Shown here one piece after another: positions 33,642-41,533 of a stretch of DNA of 64,000 nucleotides. The position numbers and the translations under genes are program-made. The stretch spans positions 62,001-126,000 of the forward strand of contig SVQA01000006.1 of assembly GCA_015065545.1 (NCBI GenBank), given 5' to 3'. Origin of the DNA: Oscillospiraceae bacterium (GTDB taxonomy: Bacteria; Bacillota; Clostridia; Oscillospirales; Acutalibacteraceae). Under the pieces are notes generated by a model that saw only the letters and a list, made by a program, of their open reading frames with translations, made no database searches and had not been told where the DNA came from. The stretch's first letter is position 1. Each line of letters starts with the position of its first letter.

Positions 33642-34541
33642 TCATAAATTCTTATCAATAAACTCAATAATAGGTTTTATATTCACCTTATCTCTGTTTT
33701 TCACAAACCAATTGAACGAGGCTTTCAGTCCTTCTGAAAGAGAAGTTATATTTTGCATAAGTGCCTTTTGTCTTGACACATCCAACGAATACTCGTAATC
33801 ATAAAAACTGAAATACTGTTTTTGGTCTATATCTCGGTGAACTCTCACATATTCAACTTTCTTGCCCACTGCTTCATAGCAAAGCGTTACCCAATCCTTT
33901 ACACTTATACATTCTTCATTACCCACATTATAAACTCTATATGCGGGTTGTTTTTCTAATAATAAGTCCAAAAATCTGCACAAGTCCAGAGCATAGAAAA
34001 ACTGCAGTTTCATCTCGCCGTCTTTGGGAAGATAGAAAGGTCTGTCTGCAAGAGCACAATCAAAAACAAAGCCCTCTCTGTAAACATTATTTCCTTCGCC
34101 ATAAAGATAAGGAGGACGCAGGATGTAGGCATCAGACACTCGTGCCAAAAGAGCCTTTTCAGCCTCTACCTTTCCTGTGCTGTAAGCACCCCATATTTTA
34201 TTATCACCTATTGATAAATCCTCCGAAAAAGGCTGTGCTGCTGTTTCGGGATATACCGCACTTGAGCTTATAAGTATATATTTCTCAAATACTCCGAGTC
34301 CATCAAGAAGTAAATTTACATCCGCCCCATTATAAGCCGTAACATCAAAAACGACATCAAAATGGTGCTCTTTGAGCACATTCCCCAAATTGTGCCTGTC
34401 TGCTTCAATAAGCTTTACTCCTGCACTTTGCGGCTTTGTGTTGCGGTTAAGCACATAAACCTCGTATCCTTTGTCCACATAATATTCGGCAATGTATCTG
34501 CTTAAAAATTGTGTGCCCCCTGTAACTAACACCTTTTTCAT
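33642..34541 (-). CDS. NAD-dependent epimerase/dehydratase family protein (extended SDR)
   Basis: 299 residues. The Rossmann signature VTGGTQFLSRYIA (TGGxxFxxR, the atypical-extended SDR form rather than TGxxGxxG) is followed by LNRN, which points to NADP or NAD binding. The ISSSAVY strand and the catalytic YSTGKVEAE (Tyr-x-x-x-Lys) are present. Such proteins are often annotated as reductases or isomerases of nucleotide sugars; the substrate is not evident. It has a gene-sized promoter gap from lysS but no sugar genes nearby. Confidence 0.8.
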   Translation of the reverse strand: MKKVLVTGGTQFLSRYIAEYYVDKGYEVYVLNRNTKPQSAGVKLIEADRHNLGNVLKEHHFDVVFDVTAYNGADVNLLLDGLGVFEKYILISSSAVYPETAAQPFSEDLSIGDNKIWGAYSTGKVEAEKALLARVSDAYILRPPYLYGEGNNVYREGFVFDCALADRPFYLPKDGEMKLQFFYALDLCRFLDLLLEKQPAYRVYNVGNEECISVKDWVTLCYEAVGKKVEYVRVHRDIDQKQYFSFYDYEYSLDVSRQKALMQNITSLSEGLKASFNWFVKNRDKVNIKPIIEFIDKNL

Positions 34542-34565
34542 ATTATCGCTCCTTTTAAGATTCCT

Positions 34566-34603
34566 GCAAAATAAGCCTGTACCTCTTTTCGAAGTACAGG
34601 CTT
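34566..34603 (-). terminator. terminator of the greA-lysS unit
   Basis: AAGCCTGTAC pairs with GTACAGGCTT. On the minus strand it is followed by ATTTTGC. Confidence 0.75.
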
Positions 34604-34614
34604 TGTTTTAAAAA

Positions 34615-36552
34615 TTAATAAAGTTTTGCACCTGCGGGGATGCGGTTAGAAACCATAAGGAGATTCAGTTTCTCCTCGCCCTCTTCTGTGTGCACAGCAG
34701 AGAGGAGCATACCGCAGCTCTCAATACCCATCATAGCTCTGGGAGGCAGATTTGTGATTGCCACAAGAGTCTTACCCACAAGCTCTTCGGGCTCATAGTA
34801 TGCGTGAATACCGGAGAGGATTGTTCTATCCTCGCCTGTGCCATCGTCAAGTGTAAACTTAAGGAGCTTCTTGGATTTGGGAACAGCCTCGCAAGACTTA
34901 ACCTTAACAGCTCTGAAGTCACTCTTTGAGAAGGTCTCGAAGTCAACGCAGTCTTTAAAAAGAGGCTCAATTTCTACCTTAGAGAAATCGATAACTTCCT
35001 CTACTGTCTCTTCCTCTGCTTTTACAGAGGGAGCCTTGTTGGCACGCTTGCCCTCTTCAATAGGCTTCATTGTGGGGAAGATGATAACATCACGGATAGA
35101 AGCAGAGTCGGTAAGAAGCATAACAAGTCTGTCGATGCCCATACCCATACCGCCTGTGGGAGGCATACCGTAGGAAAGAGCTGTGAGGAAATCCTCGTCA
35201 ATCTCGTTAGCCTCATCGTCGCCTGCTGCGCGGAGCATCATCTGATGCTCAAAACGGCTTCTCTGGTCAATGGGGTCATTAAGCTCTGTGTATGCATTAG
35301 CAAGCTCACGTCGTGTTACAAAGAGCTCGAAACGGTCAACAAGAAGAGGATTGTCTGCCATACGCTTTGTAAGGGGAGAAACCTCAACAGGATAATCTGT
35401 AATAAATGTGGGCTGAACAAGCTGTTCTTCAACGAACTCTTCAAAAGCGGTGTTAAGGATATTACCCCAAGTATCAGTTGCCTTAACCTCAAGGTTAAGC
35501 TCCTTTGCAACCTCTTTTGCCTTCTCTGTGTCGCCCATAAATGCACCGAAGTCTACGTTTGCATACTGCTTAACAGCATCAATCATAGTCATTCTCTTAA
35601 AAGGCAGAGAAAGGTCAATCTTCTCACCCTGATACTCAATCTGATCTGTACCGTTGGCAGAAACACAGCATCTGTTGATAATCTGCTCTGTACGCTCCAT
35701 CATACCGCGAAGGTCAGTGAACGCCTCGTAAATCTCGATAGTTGTAAACTCGGGGTTGTGCTTAACATCCATACCCTCGTTTCTGAAGAGTCTGCCGATT
35801 TCGTAAACTCTCTCCATACCGCCAACAATAAGACGCTTTAAGTAAAGCTCTGTAGCGATTCTTAAGTACATATCAAGGTTTAGGGTGTTATGGTGAGTAA
35901 TAAAAGGACGTGCATTAGCACCGCCTGCAATTGTAGAGAGCACGGGAGTCTCTACCTCAAAATAGTTAAGAGAATCCAGATATTTTCTGATTTCGGATAC
36001 GATTCTTGTACGCTTCTTGAATGTATCCATAACATCGGGATTCATAATCATATCAACATAACGCTGACGATAGCGAAGGTCGGGGTCCTTAAGACCATGG
36101 AACTTCTCAGGGAGAGGAATAAGAGATTTAGCAAGAAGCTTTACAGCGGTAGCGTGAACAGAAATCTCACCCATCTGTGTTCTGAAAACAAAGCCCTTAA
36201 TCTCTGCAACATCGCCGATGTCCCACTTCTTAAGGTCTGCGTAAGCGTCTTCGCCCAAATCGTCAAACTTAGCAAAAATCTGGATCTTGCCGGTAACATC
36301 CCACAAATCCATAAACATAACCTTGCCCTTGCCGCGCTTGGACTTTATACGGCCTGCAACGCAAACGGTCTTGCCCTCAAGCTCCTCAAAGCTTGTGGCA
36401 ATATCTGTGCAATAGGTGTCTCTCTGGGAAGTGTTTACCATAAAAGGATCTTTACCTGCCTGCTGCAAAGCGGCAAGTTTGTCCATTCTTATCTGCTGCT
36501 GTTCGCTTATATTTTCCTTAGGAGCCTTTATGCCCTGATTATTCTCGCTCAT
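34615..36552 (-). CDS. lysS: lysyl-tRNA synthetase (class II) with C-terminal Trbp111/MetRS-type tRNA-binding domain
   Basis: 645 residues, about 150 longer than usual. The N-terminal OB-fold anticodon-binding domain (about 60-175) is followed by the class II core: motif 1 FEVETPVLST, motif 2 with RIATELYLKR and FRNEGMDVKHNPEFTTIEIYEAF, and motif 3 GGMGMGIDRLVMLL, ending about residue 505. An acidic linker (EEETVEEVID) then leads to a second OB fold of the EMAP-II/Trbp111 type: SDFRAVKVKSCEAVP, KLLKFTLDDG, ILSGIHAYYEPEELVGKTLVAITNLPPR and GMLLSA. That domain is usually found at the C-terminus of MetRS. Fusing it to LysRS should add tRNA affinity. It follows greA by 79 bp. Confidence 0.95.
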   Translation of the reverse strand: MSENNQGIKAPKENISEQQQIRMDKLAALQQAGKDPFMVNTSQRDTYCTDIATSFEELEGKTVCVAGRIKSKRGKGKVMFMDLWDVTGKIQIFAKFDDLGEDAYADLKKWDIGDVAEIKGFVFRTQMGEISVHATAVKLLAKSLIPLPEKFHGLKDPDLRYRQRYVDMIMNPDVMDTFKKRTRIVSEIRKYLDSLNYFEVETPVLSTIAGGANARPFITHHNTLNLDMYLRIATELYLKRLIVGGMERVYEIGRLFRNEGMDVKHNPEFTTIEIYEAFTDLRGMMERTEQIINRCCVSANGTDQIEYQGEKIDLSLPFKRMTMIDAVKQYANVDFGAFMGDTEKAKEVAKELNLEVKATDTWGNILNTAFEEFVEEQLVQPTFITDYPVEVSPLTKRMADNPLLVDRFELFVTRRELANAYTELNDPIDQRSRFEHQMMLRAAGDDEANEIDEDFLTALSYGMPPTGGMGMGIDRLVMLLTDSASIRDVIIFPTMKPIEEGKRANKAPSVKAEEETVEEVIDFSKVEIEPLFKDCVDFETFSKSDFRAVKVKSCEAVPKSKKLLKFTLDDGTGEDRTILSGIHAYYEPEELVGKTLVAITNLPPRAMMGIESCGMLLSAVHTEEGEEKLNLLMVSNRIPAGAKLY

Positions 36553-36631
36553 ACAAAAATTCCTTTCCTGTGAACATTTACTGCAATAATAAATTGCGAA
36601 AGGGCGACCTTTAAGCCGCCCGAGATATCGC

Positions 36632-37108
36632 TTATTTCTTGGAGATTTCGAGGATCTTAAATCCTATAATACCCGAAGGAGTCTCAACCTCTACCACGTC
36701 ACCAACACCGTGACCGATAAGAGCCTTACCGACAGGAGATTCGTCAGAAAGCTTTGCCTCTTTTGGATTAGCCTCGCTGGAACCTGTAATCATATAGGTA
36801 ACCTCTTTCGAAAGCTTGAGGTTTTCAAGTCTTACAACAGAGCCTACATGTACAGTTTCGGTAGAAATATTGGTTTCATCAATAACAACTGCCACCTTGA
36901 GAGTTGCTTCGATAGTTGCAATTCTTGCCTCAAGAATACCCTGCTCGTTCTTTGCATCCTCGTACTCGCTGTTTTCAGAGAGGTCACCAAAGGAACGTGC
37001 AACCTTGATTTTTTCTGCAACTTCCATTTTCTTTTCGCCTGTGAGATATTCCAGCTCCTCAACCAACTTCTGATATCCTTCAGTTGTGAGCATAACGGAT
37101 TTAGCCAT
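36632..37108 (-). CDS. greA: transcription elongation factor GreA
   Basis: 158 residues. The N-terminal coiled coil (about 1-75) carries the acidic tip [15 protein letters not shown]. The C-terminal FKBP-like domain has [23 protein letters not shown]. GreA enters the RNA polymerase secondary channel and promotes cleavage of backtracked RNA. A perfect TTGACA/TATAAT promoter lies directly upstream; lysS follows on the same strand. Confidence 0.97.
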   Translation of the reverse strand: MAKSVMLTTEGYQKLVEELEYLTGEKKMEVAEKIKVARSFGDLSENSEYEDAKNEQGILEARIATIEATLKVAVVIDETNISTETVHVGSVVRLENLKLSKEVTYMITGSSEANPKEAKLSDESPVGKALIGHGVGDVVEVETPSGIIGFKILEISKK

Positions 37109-37147
37109 TGTGGGATCATCCTTTCAAATTCTATTTACATAAATATC

Positions 37148-37176
37148 ATTATATGATTATTTTTACTATATGTCAA
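37148..37176 (-). promoter_or_regulatory. promoter of greA
   Basis: On the minus strand TTGACA, 17-bp spacer, TATAAT. The -35 overlaps the stop codon of the upstream gene. Confidence 0.8.
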
Positions 37177-38006
37177 GTACCGAACTTCTCCTCAAAATAT
37201 TTCTTTAAGGATAAGGTTGTCTGGGAATCTGCGTGGTTTGCACAGACGAAGGGTACGAGTGAGCCTATGGAATAAACATTACACAAAGAATACAAAGCTC
37301 CGCCAAAAGATTCCGCATCTGTACCCTGCGGACGAAGGCTGTCAAGCTCCTTGGGAAGTCGGAAAGAATATTTATAATAAACCGAACAAGGCAAAGAAAC
37401 CTTCGGACACACCGACGTAAGCACTACAGCTTTAGGCATAGGAAAAAACCTCTCCTTAATAACTGCAGGGGCGATGATAAATCCACAGCTTCCCAAAGCA
37501 GAAATGCACCTCACAGGCCGAAGCATCGCTCCTGTTTCAGATATAATCTCCTCTGCCATAGCCGAATACATCTTCATATTCTTTGTTACCACTACCATAT
37601 TATCCGTATATTTAAGAAGGAAGGGCACAAAAGATGCAAAATCTCCCGTTGGGTCATACAGCCCCACCCGAAGCTCTTTTGGCACACTCTCCATTATATC
37701 CAGCACCTCCAAAGCCATATTGGTACAAAGACGCTGACGAAGCTCCACGGGTACAAAGGGTACAAAATCTGCCGAGGGGTCAACTTCCTCTTTGCCGCTG
37801 TAAACTACTTTGCCGCCTTCTTTACTAATCCTTTTTCCAATTTTCTTCCAGTTTACCCTGCCATTTCTTGCCACATAGTCCAGATATCCGATTTTAAAGT
37901 TTTTATTATCCGCATAATAGTATTTCATCGAATTGTGAAGAAACCTTCCCCATATCCTCAAAGAACCTTTTGGCTCCCAGCATTCAACATTCAAAACCGT
38001 AAACAT
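37173..38006 (-). CDS. conserved-looking protein of unknown function (277 aa)
   Basis: 277 residues, no signal peptide or clear membrane helix. It has alternating strands and helices with a central stretch LRVGLYDPTGDFASFVPFLLKYTDNMVVVTKNMKMYSAMAEEII that looks like a Rossmann-like fold, perhaps a nucleotide- or dinucleotide-binding core. Multiple cysteines occur in the C-terminal third. I recognise no family. The ATG at 38006 directly follows TTTTTT, and its GGGAGG ribosome site is the 3' arm of a terminator-like hairpin. It is the last gene before the greA promoter on the ftsEX strand. Confidence 0.65.
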   Translation of the reverse strand: MFTVLNVECWEPKGSLRIWGRFLHNSMKYYYADNKNFKIGYLDYVARNGRVNWKKIGKRISKEGGKVVYSGKEEVDPSADFVPFVPVELRQRLCTNMALEVLDIMESVPKELRVGLYDPTGDFASFVPFLLKYTDNMVVVTKNMKMYSAMAEEIISETGAMLRPVRCISALGSCGFIIAPAVIKERFFPMPKAVVLTSVCPKVSLPCSVYYKYSFRLPKELDSLRPQGTDAESFGGALYSLCNVYSIGSLVPFVCANHADSQTTLSLKKYFEEKFGT

Positions 38007-38047
38007 AAAAAACCTCCCGCATTAACTTATAAAGTATATGCGGGAGG
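38007..38047 (-). terminator. terminator-like hairpin that contains the next gene's ribosome site
   Basis: On the minus strand CCTCCCGCAT (10 bp perfect) pairs with ATGCGGGAGG over a 15-nt loop, followed by TTTTTT and at once by the ATG of the 277-aa gene. The GGGAGG of the 3' arm is that gene's only good ribosome site. Confidence 0.8.
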
Positions 38048-38063
38048 ATATTTGTTTATTATT

Positions 38064-38507
38064 TTACTCTGCTTCGGTTGTGGCAGGTGCTTCGGTAGTA
38101 ACTGCAGAGGTTGAATTTTCCTCAGTTGCAAGCTCCTTATACTGCTCTTCTGCAAGCACCACAATTCTCGAACCGTTTGCAAGCACAAAGGTTGCAAATT
38201 CCGAATTAGAAAATTCGCTTTCGCTGTATTCCTGAGCGGTAAGCAAGAGCACTCTGCCATCATAGGAATCAACCAAAGCTTCTATTGTCTTCAGCTCTTT
38301 TTTCTCGGTATCAGCCTTATAGAAACTGTTTTCTCTCAAAAAATCGTCAACCGCCGCATAATTAGAAAACATCTGCTGTTTCTCGTTAAGGTCTGTAAGT
38401 TTTTTATTCATAGACTTAATCGCAATTGTATAAGCAAGAGTGAACACAAGAGCCGATACAATAAAAACAATGGCAATAACAATCGGAAGTGAAACTTTCT
38501 TTTTCAT
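38064..38507 (-). CDS. membrane protein resembling the N-terminal leader of S41 (CtpA) peptidases, without the protease
   Basis: 147 residues. An N-terminal signal-anchor helix (about 5-28) is followed by a helical segment: KLTDLNEKQQMF...VDDFLRENSFYKADTEKKELKTIEALVDSYDGRVLLLTAQEY. This has the layout of the segment that precedes the PDZ domain in clostridial C-terminal processing peptidases (a basic helix, a 'vR-n-y' helix, a 'sl-D-y..y-t..ey' end). The PDZ and S41 catalytic parts are missing; instead there is a short Thr/Ala/Glu tail. The ftsE-ftsX-PcsB-ctpA order is common in this lineage, so it may be a shortened CtpA relative. It follows the M23 gene by 12 bp. Confidence 0.6.
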   Translation of the reverse strand: MKKKVSLPIVIAIVFIVSALVFTLAYTIAIKSMNKKLTDLNEKQQMFSNYAAVDDFLRENSFYKADTEKKELKTIEALVDSYDGRVLLLTAQEYSESEFSNSEFATFVLANGSRIVVLAEEQYKELATEENSTSAVTTEAPATTEAE

Positions 38508-38519
38508 ACGCCATTCTCC

Positions 38520-39749
38520 TTAATATCCCAATTCTGTTCTGGGGTCGTATTTTTCGCCGTAGTATCTGCACTCAAAATGGAGGTGAGGACCTGTGGAATA
38601 TCCTGTTGAACCGCCGTATCCGATAACCTCGCCTGCAGAAACATACTGACCTACATAAATTGTGTTGTAAGAAAGATGAGCATAAATAGTAGCTTTTCCG
38701 CCGCCGTGATCAATCCATACATAGTTACCGAATCCGCCGCCGCAACCGCAACTGCCGTATTTACCCCAGTTATGTGTACAACCGTTATACGAATCTATAA
38801 CAGTGCCCGAAGCCGCCGCAACTACTGTTGCACCCATAAAGCCCGGACCTGCAATATCAATACCGCCATGGTAGTAGCCTGTTCTCTCTTCGTAATATTC
38901 AGAACTTCTCCAGTAAAAACCGGGTACAGGCCATACATAACTGCCTGTGTATTCGGGAGTAGGACCTACTGTACCGCCGCTGTTTCCGCCCTGCTGTTGC
39001 TCAAGTCGTTCCTGTTCCAGTCTCTTCTGCTCCTCGTAATAATCCTCAATCTTCTGGTCGATCTCTGCTACCGCATCTTCTCTCTCTTTATGCAGTTCTT
39101 CTATGTCCTTTTTTTCGCCGTAAAGAGTTGCAAGAGCCTCCTGATTTTCTTCAAGCAAAGCATTAAGCTCGTCCTGATTCGCCTGAAGTGTAGTTCTTTC
39201 TTCCTCAATCTTTGCTTTATCCTGAGACAGAGTAGCCATAACTTCGTTTACCGAATCCAGCTGTGTTTCAATATCGTCAATAAGCTTTGCATCGCTTTCT
39301 GCAATACTCTCTACAAGCTGAACACTGTCAACAAAATCCGAAAAACTGCCTGCACCCAAAATTATCTCCAGAGTAGAAGCCTCTCCTGCTTTGTAAAGAG
39401 AGCAAAGCCTCTTTCGAAGCAACTCAAGTCCTTCCTCTGCTTCTCTGTTAAGAGCTTCTTTTTCGTCCTCTTTCTTTGCAATTTCGGTTTCATAATAAGC
39501 AATCTTCTCTCGGTTGAGAACAATCTGATCATTTATGTTTGTAATTTTCGCAGTCAAAGTTGCTATGTACTCCTCCTGCTTTTCGATTTCGCCTTCCTTC
39601 TGAGCCAGTTGTTCTTCGTACTCCCGAGCTTCCTGCTCCAGTCTTTTCTGTTCGCTCTCAAGCTCGCTGATGGTATCAGCGTTTATACAGATAACCGCAC
39701 CCATAACAATGATTACTGCAATAATCAAAGACAAAAGTCTTTTAAGCAT
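38520..39749 (-). CDS. PcsB/EnvC-like murein hydrolase (coiled coil plus M23)
   Basis: 409 residues. A signal peptide (about 1-24, ending CINA) leads to a very long coiled coil (about 27-250, repeated QEEYIATL/EKEALNREAEEGL heptads) with a Gln/Glu/Arg end. A short Gly/Thr linker and a C-terminal M23 domain follow, with HGGIDIAGP, HLSYNTI and the HLHFECRY metal motifs. Such proteins are recruited and switched on by FtsEX to split septal peptidoglycan. The ATG at 39749 follows AGAGGTGATTTG; the track's start 14 codons upstream overlaps ftsX. It is third in the ftsE-ftsX operon. Confidence 0.93.
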   Translation of the reverse strand: MLKRLLSLIIAVIIVMGAVICINADTISELESEQKRLEQEAREYEEQLAQKEGEIEKQEEYIATLTAKITNINDQIVLNREKIAYYETEIAKKEDEKEALNREAEEGLELLRKRLCSLYKAGEASTLEIILGAGSFSDFVDSVQLVESIAESDAKLIDDIETQLDSVNEVMATLSQDKAKIEEERTTLQANQDELNALLEENQEALATLYGEKKDIEELHKEREDAVAEIDQKIEDYYEEQKRLEQERLEQQQGGNSGGTVGPTPEYTGSYVWPVPGFYWRSSEYYEERTGYYHGGIDIAGPGFMGATVVAAASGTVIDSYNGCTHNWGKYGSCGCGGGFGNYVWIDHGGGKATIYAHLSYNTIYVGQYVSAGEVIGYGGSTGYSTGPHLHFECRYYGEKYDPRTELGY

Positions 39750-39784
39750 CAAATCACCTCTTTGTTTTTCAAATACCTTCTGTT

Positions 39785-40687
39785 TTACCAACCCAAAAGC
39801 TCGTTACCCTCTTTTCTGAGGTAACGACCGATAGACACCATACTTCCCAGTGCGCCTATAAGAATACCTGCACCGATGAATGCAAGGGTCATCCACCAAG
39901 CCACCTGAGAATAAGGAATAAAGTCTATTGCAACAATATTACGCACTGCCTTTGCAACTGCATCATAAACTAACATTACCAAAGCAGAAGAAATCGCACC
40001 TGAGATAAGTCCTATCACCATACCCTCCACAACAAAAGGAATACGGACAAAGGTGTTTGTCGCACCAACTGACTTCATAATGCTGATTTCAAATCTTCTT
40101 GAGTACATAGTCATTCTGATGCTGTTGGAAATAATGAATACAGAAATTACCACAAGAGCAATTACTATCCATAAGCTGACAGTACTCACAAGCTCATTGA
40201 GGTTTGTAAGCCTCTGTGCAATCTCTCTGGTATCTCTTGCTGAGTCAACTCCGTCAAGAGCAAGAATATCTGCCATTGTTGCGTCATACTCGCCCAAATC
40301 TCTCAGTGTAACATCTACCGCATGAGGAAAAGGATTGCCCTCACCCAGCATGTGCTCATAAAGGTCTTCACGGAGCTTTTCCTGATACTCCTTGATAGCA
40401 TCATTCTTATCAACAAAGGCTGTCTTGGTAACATTCTTCATTCGGTCAATTTCGTCGATAATGTAAACAGCATCTCTGTCTGTTATCTCATCATCAAAGA
40501 AAACTCGGGTAACATTTGTACCGCCGATTTCATCCATAGTATGTGTAACATTAATGGTCAAAAGCTCTGCCACACCTGTAAGGAGCAGACAAGAAATAAG
40601 AACACCGATGGAAGCAATGCTCATCATACGGTTATTCCATAAGCTTTTTATACCTTCTTTTACCAAATATCCAAATCCGCTTCTCAT
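39785..40687 (-). CDS. ftsX: cell division permease FtsX
   Basis: 300 residues. Four membrane helices in the FtsX layout: one N-terminal (about 20-45), an extracellular loop of about 120 residues that would contact the PcsB-like hydrolase, then three C-terminal helices. The signature AFVDKND in the loop and FEISIMKSVGATNTFVRIPFVVEG before the third helix are typical. It starts 2 nt after the ftsE stop. Confidence 0.95.
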   Translation of the reverse strand: MRSGFGYLVKEGIKSLWNNRMMSIASIGVLISCLLLTGVAELLTINVTHTMDEIGGTNVTRVFFDDEITDRDAVYIIDEIDRMKNVTKTAFVDKNDAIKEYQEKLREDLYEHMLGEGNPFPHAVDVTLRDLGEYDATMADILALDGVDSARDTREIAQRLTNLNELVSTVSLWIVIALVVISVFIISNSIRMTMYSRRFEISIMKSVGATNTFVRIPFVVEGMVIGLISGAISSALVMLVYDAVAKAVRNIVAIDFIPYSQVAWWMTLAFIGAGILIGALGSMVSIGRYLRKEGNELLGW

Positions 40688-40689
40688 AA

Positions 40690-41379
40690 TTACTCCTCTG
40701 CCACAGGCTGCTCAGTATCCTTTGTATCGGATACAACAACACCTTTATCGATAGTAATAACTCGTCTGCCGAAGCTCTGAACCAAGTCGTGCTGGTGGGT
40801 AACAATAAGAATTGTAGTGCCACGCTTATTAATCTCGGAAAGAAGCTCAATAATCTCGTAGCTCATTTCAGGGTCCACGTTACCTGTGGGCTCATCAGCA
40901 ATAATCATTCTGGGATTATTTACAAGTGCACGAGCAAGACCAACCCTCTGCTGCTCACCGCCCGAAAGCTCGGAAGGATAGCGGTCAGCCTTCTGCTCAA
41001 GACCTACAAGCTCAAGAATATAGGGCACTCTTTTTTTGATTGCTCTGCCTCTGGCACCAACCGCATGCATAGCAAATGCTACGTTATCGTAAACAGTCAT
41101 TTTATCAATAAGTCGGAAGTCCTGAAATACAATACCCATTGTGCGTCGAAGCTTTGGCACATGGCGTCTTTTCAGTTTATCAAGCTGCATATCGTTTACG
41201 ATGATTGAGCCTGATGTGGGTATTTCTTCTCTCATAATAAGCTTTAAGAAGGTACTTTTACCTGCACCTGAGGAGCCAACGATGAATACGAACTCCCCTT
41301 TATCTATGGTAAGGCTTGCTTTGTTAAGGGCATGGGTACCCGTCGCATAAACCTTTGAGACATTTCTGAATTCTATCAT
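40690..41379 (-). CDS. ftsE: cell division ATP-binding protein FtsE
   Basis: 229 residues. ABC ATPase with Walker A GSSGAGKSTFLK, the FtsE-type Q-loop VFQDFRLID, signature LSGGEQQRVGLARAL, Walker B MIIADEPTGNVDP and the switch His in IVTHQHDLV. In complex with FtsX it couples ATP hydrolysis to activation of the extracellular hydrolase encoded next in the operon. A C-terminal extension includes a Val/Thr-rich strand and a Glu-rich tail. Confidence 0.96.
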   Translation of the reverse strand: MIEFRNVSKVYATGTHALNKASLTIDKGEFVFIVGSSGAGKSTFLKLIMREEIPTSGSIIVNDMQLDKLKRRHVPKLRRTMGIVFQDFRLIDKMTVYDNVAFAMHAVGARGRAIKKRVPYILELVGLEQKADRYPSELSGGEQQRVGLARALVNNPRMIIADEPTGNVDPEMSYEIIELLSEINKRGTTILIVTHQHDLVQSFGRRVITIDKGVVVSDTKDTEQPVAEE

Positions 41380-41398
41380 AACTTGTCCTGCCTTTATA

Positions 41399-41428
41399 TA
41401 TATAAACTTACCGAGTATTTAAAATCAA
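41399..41428 (-). promoter_or_regulatory. possible promoter of the ftsEX operon
   Basis: On the minus strand TTGATT, 18-bp spacer, TATATA. Both hexamers are imperfect and the region is A/T rich. Confidence 0.4.
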
Positions 41429-41464
41429 TAGCAAAATACTGGAAAAATAATTCTTTTACCGAAA

Positions 41465-41509
41465 ATCGCTTTGCACACAAATACCCCACAGGGTCGCTGT
41501 GTACAAAGC
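41465..41509 (-). terminator. possible terminator of the CdaR/PucR-type gene
   Basis: CGCTTTG-ACACA arms pair with TGTGT-CAAAGCG across an imperfect inner stem. On the minus strand it is followed by ATTTTCGG. Confidence 0.5.
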
Positions 41510-41533
41510 GAAATCAAAAACTAATAAACTAAC

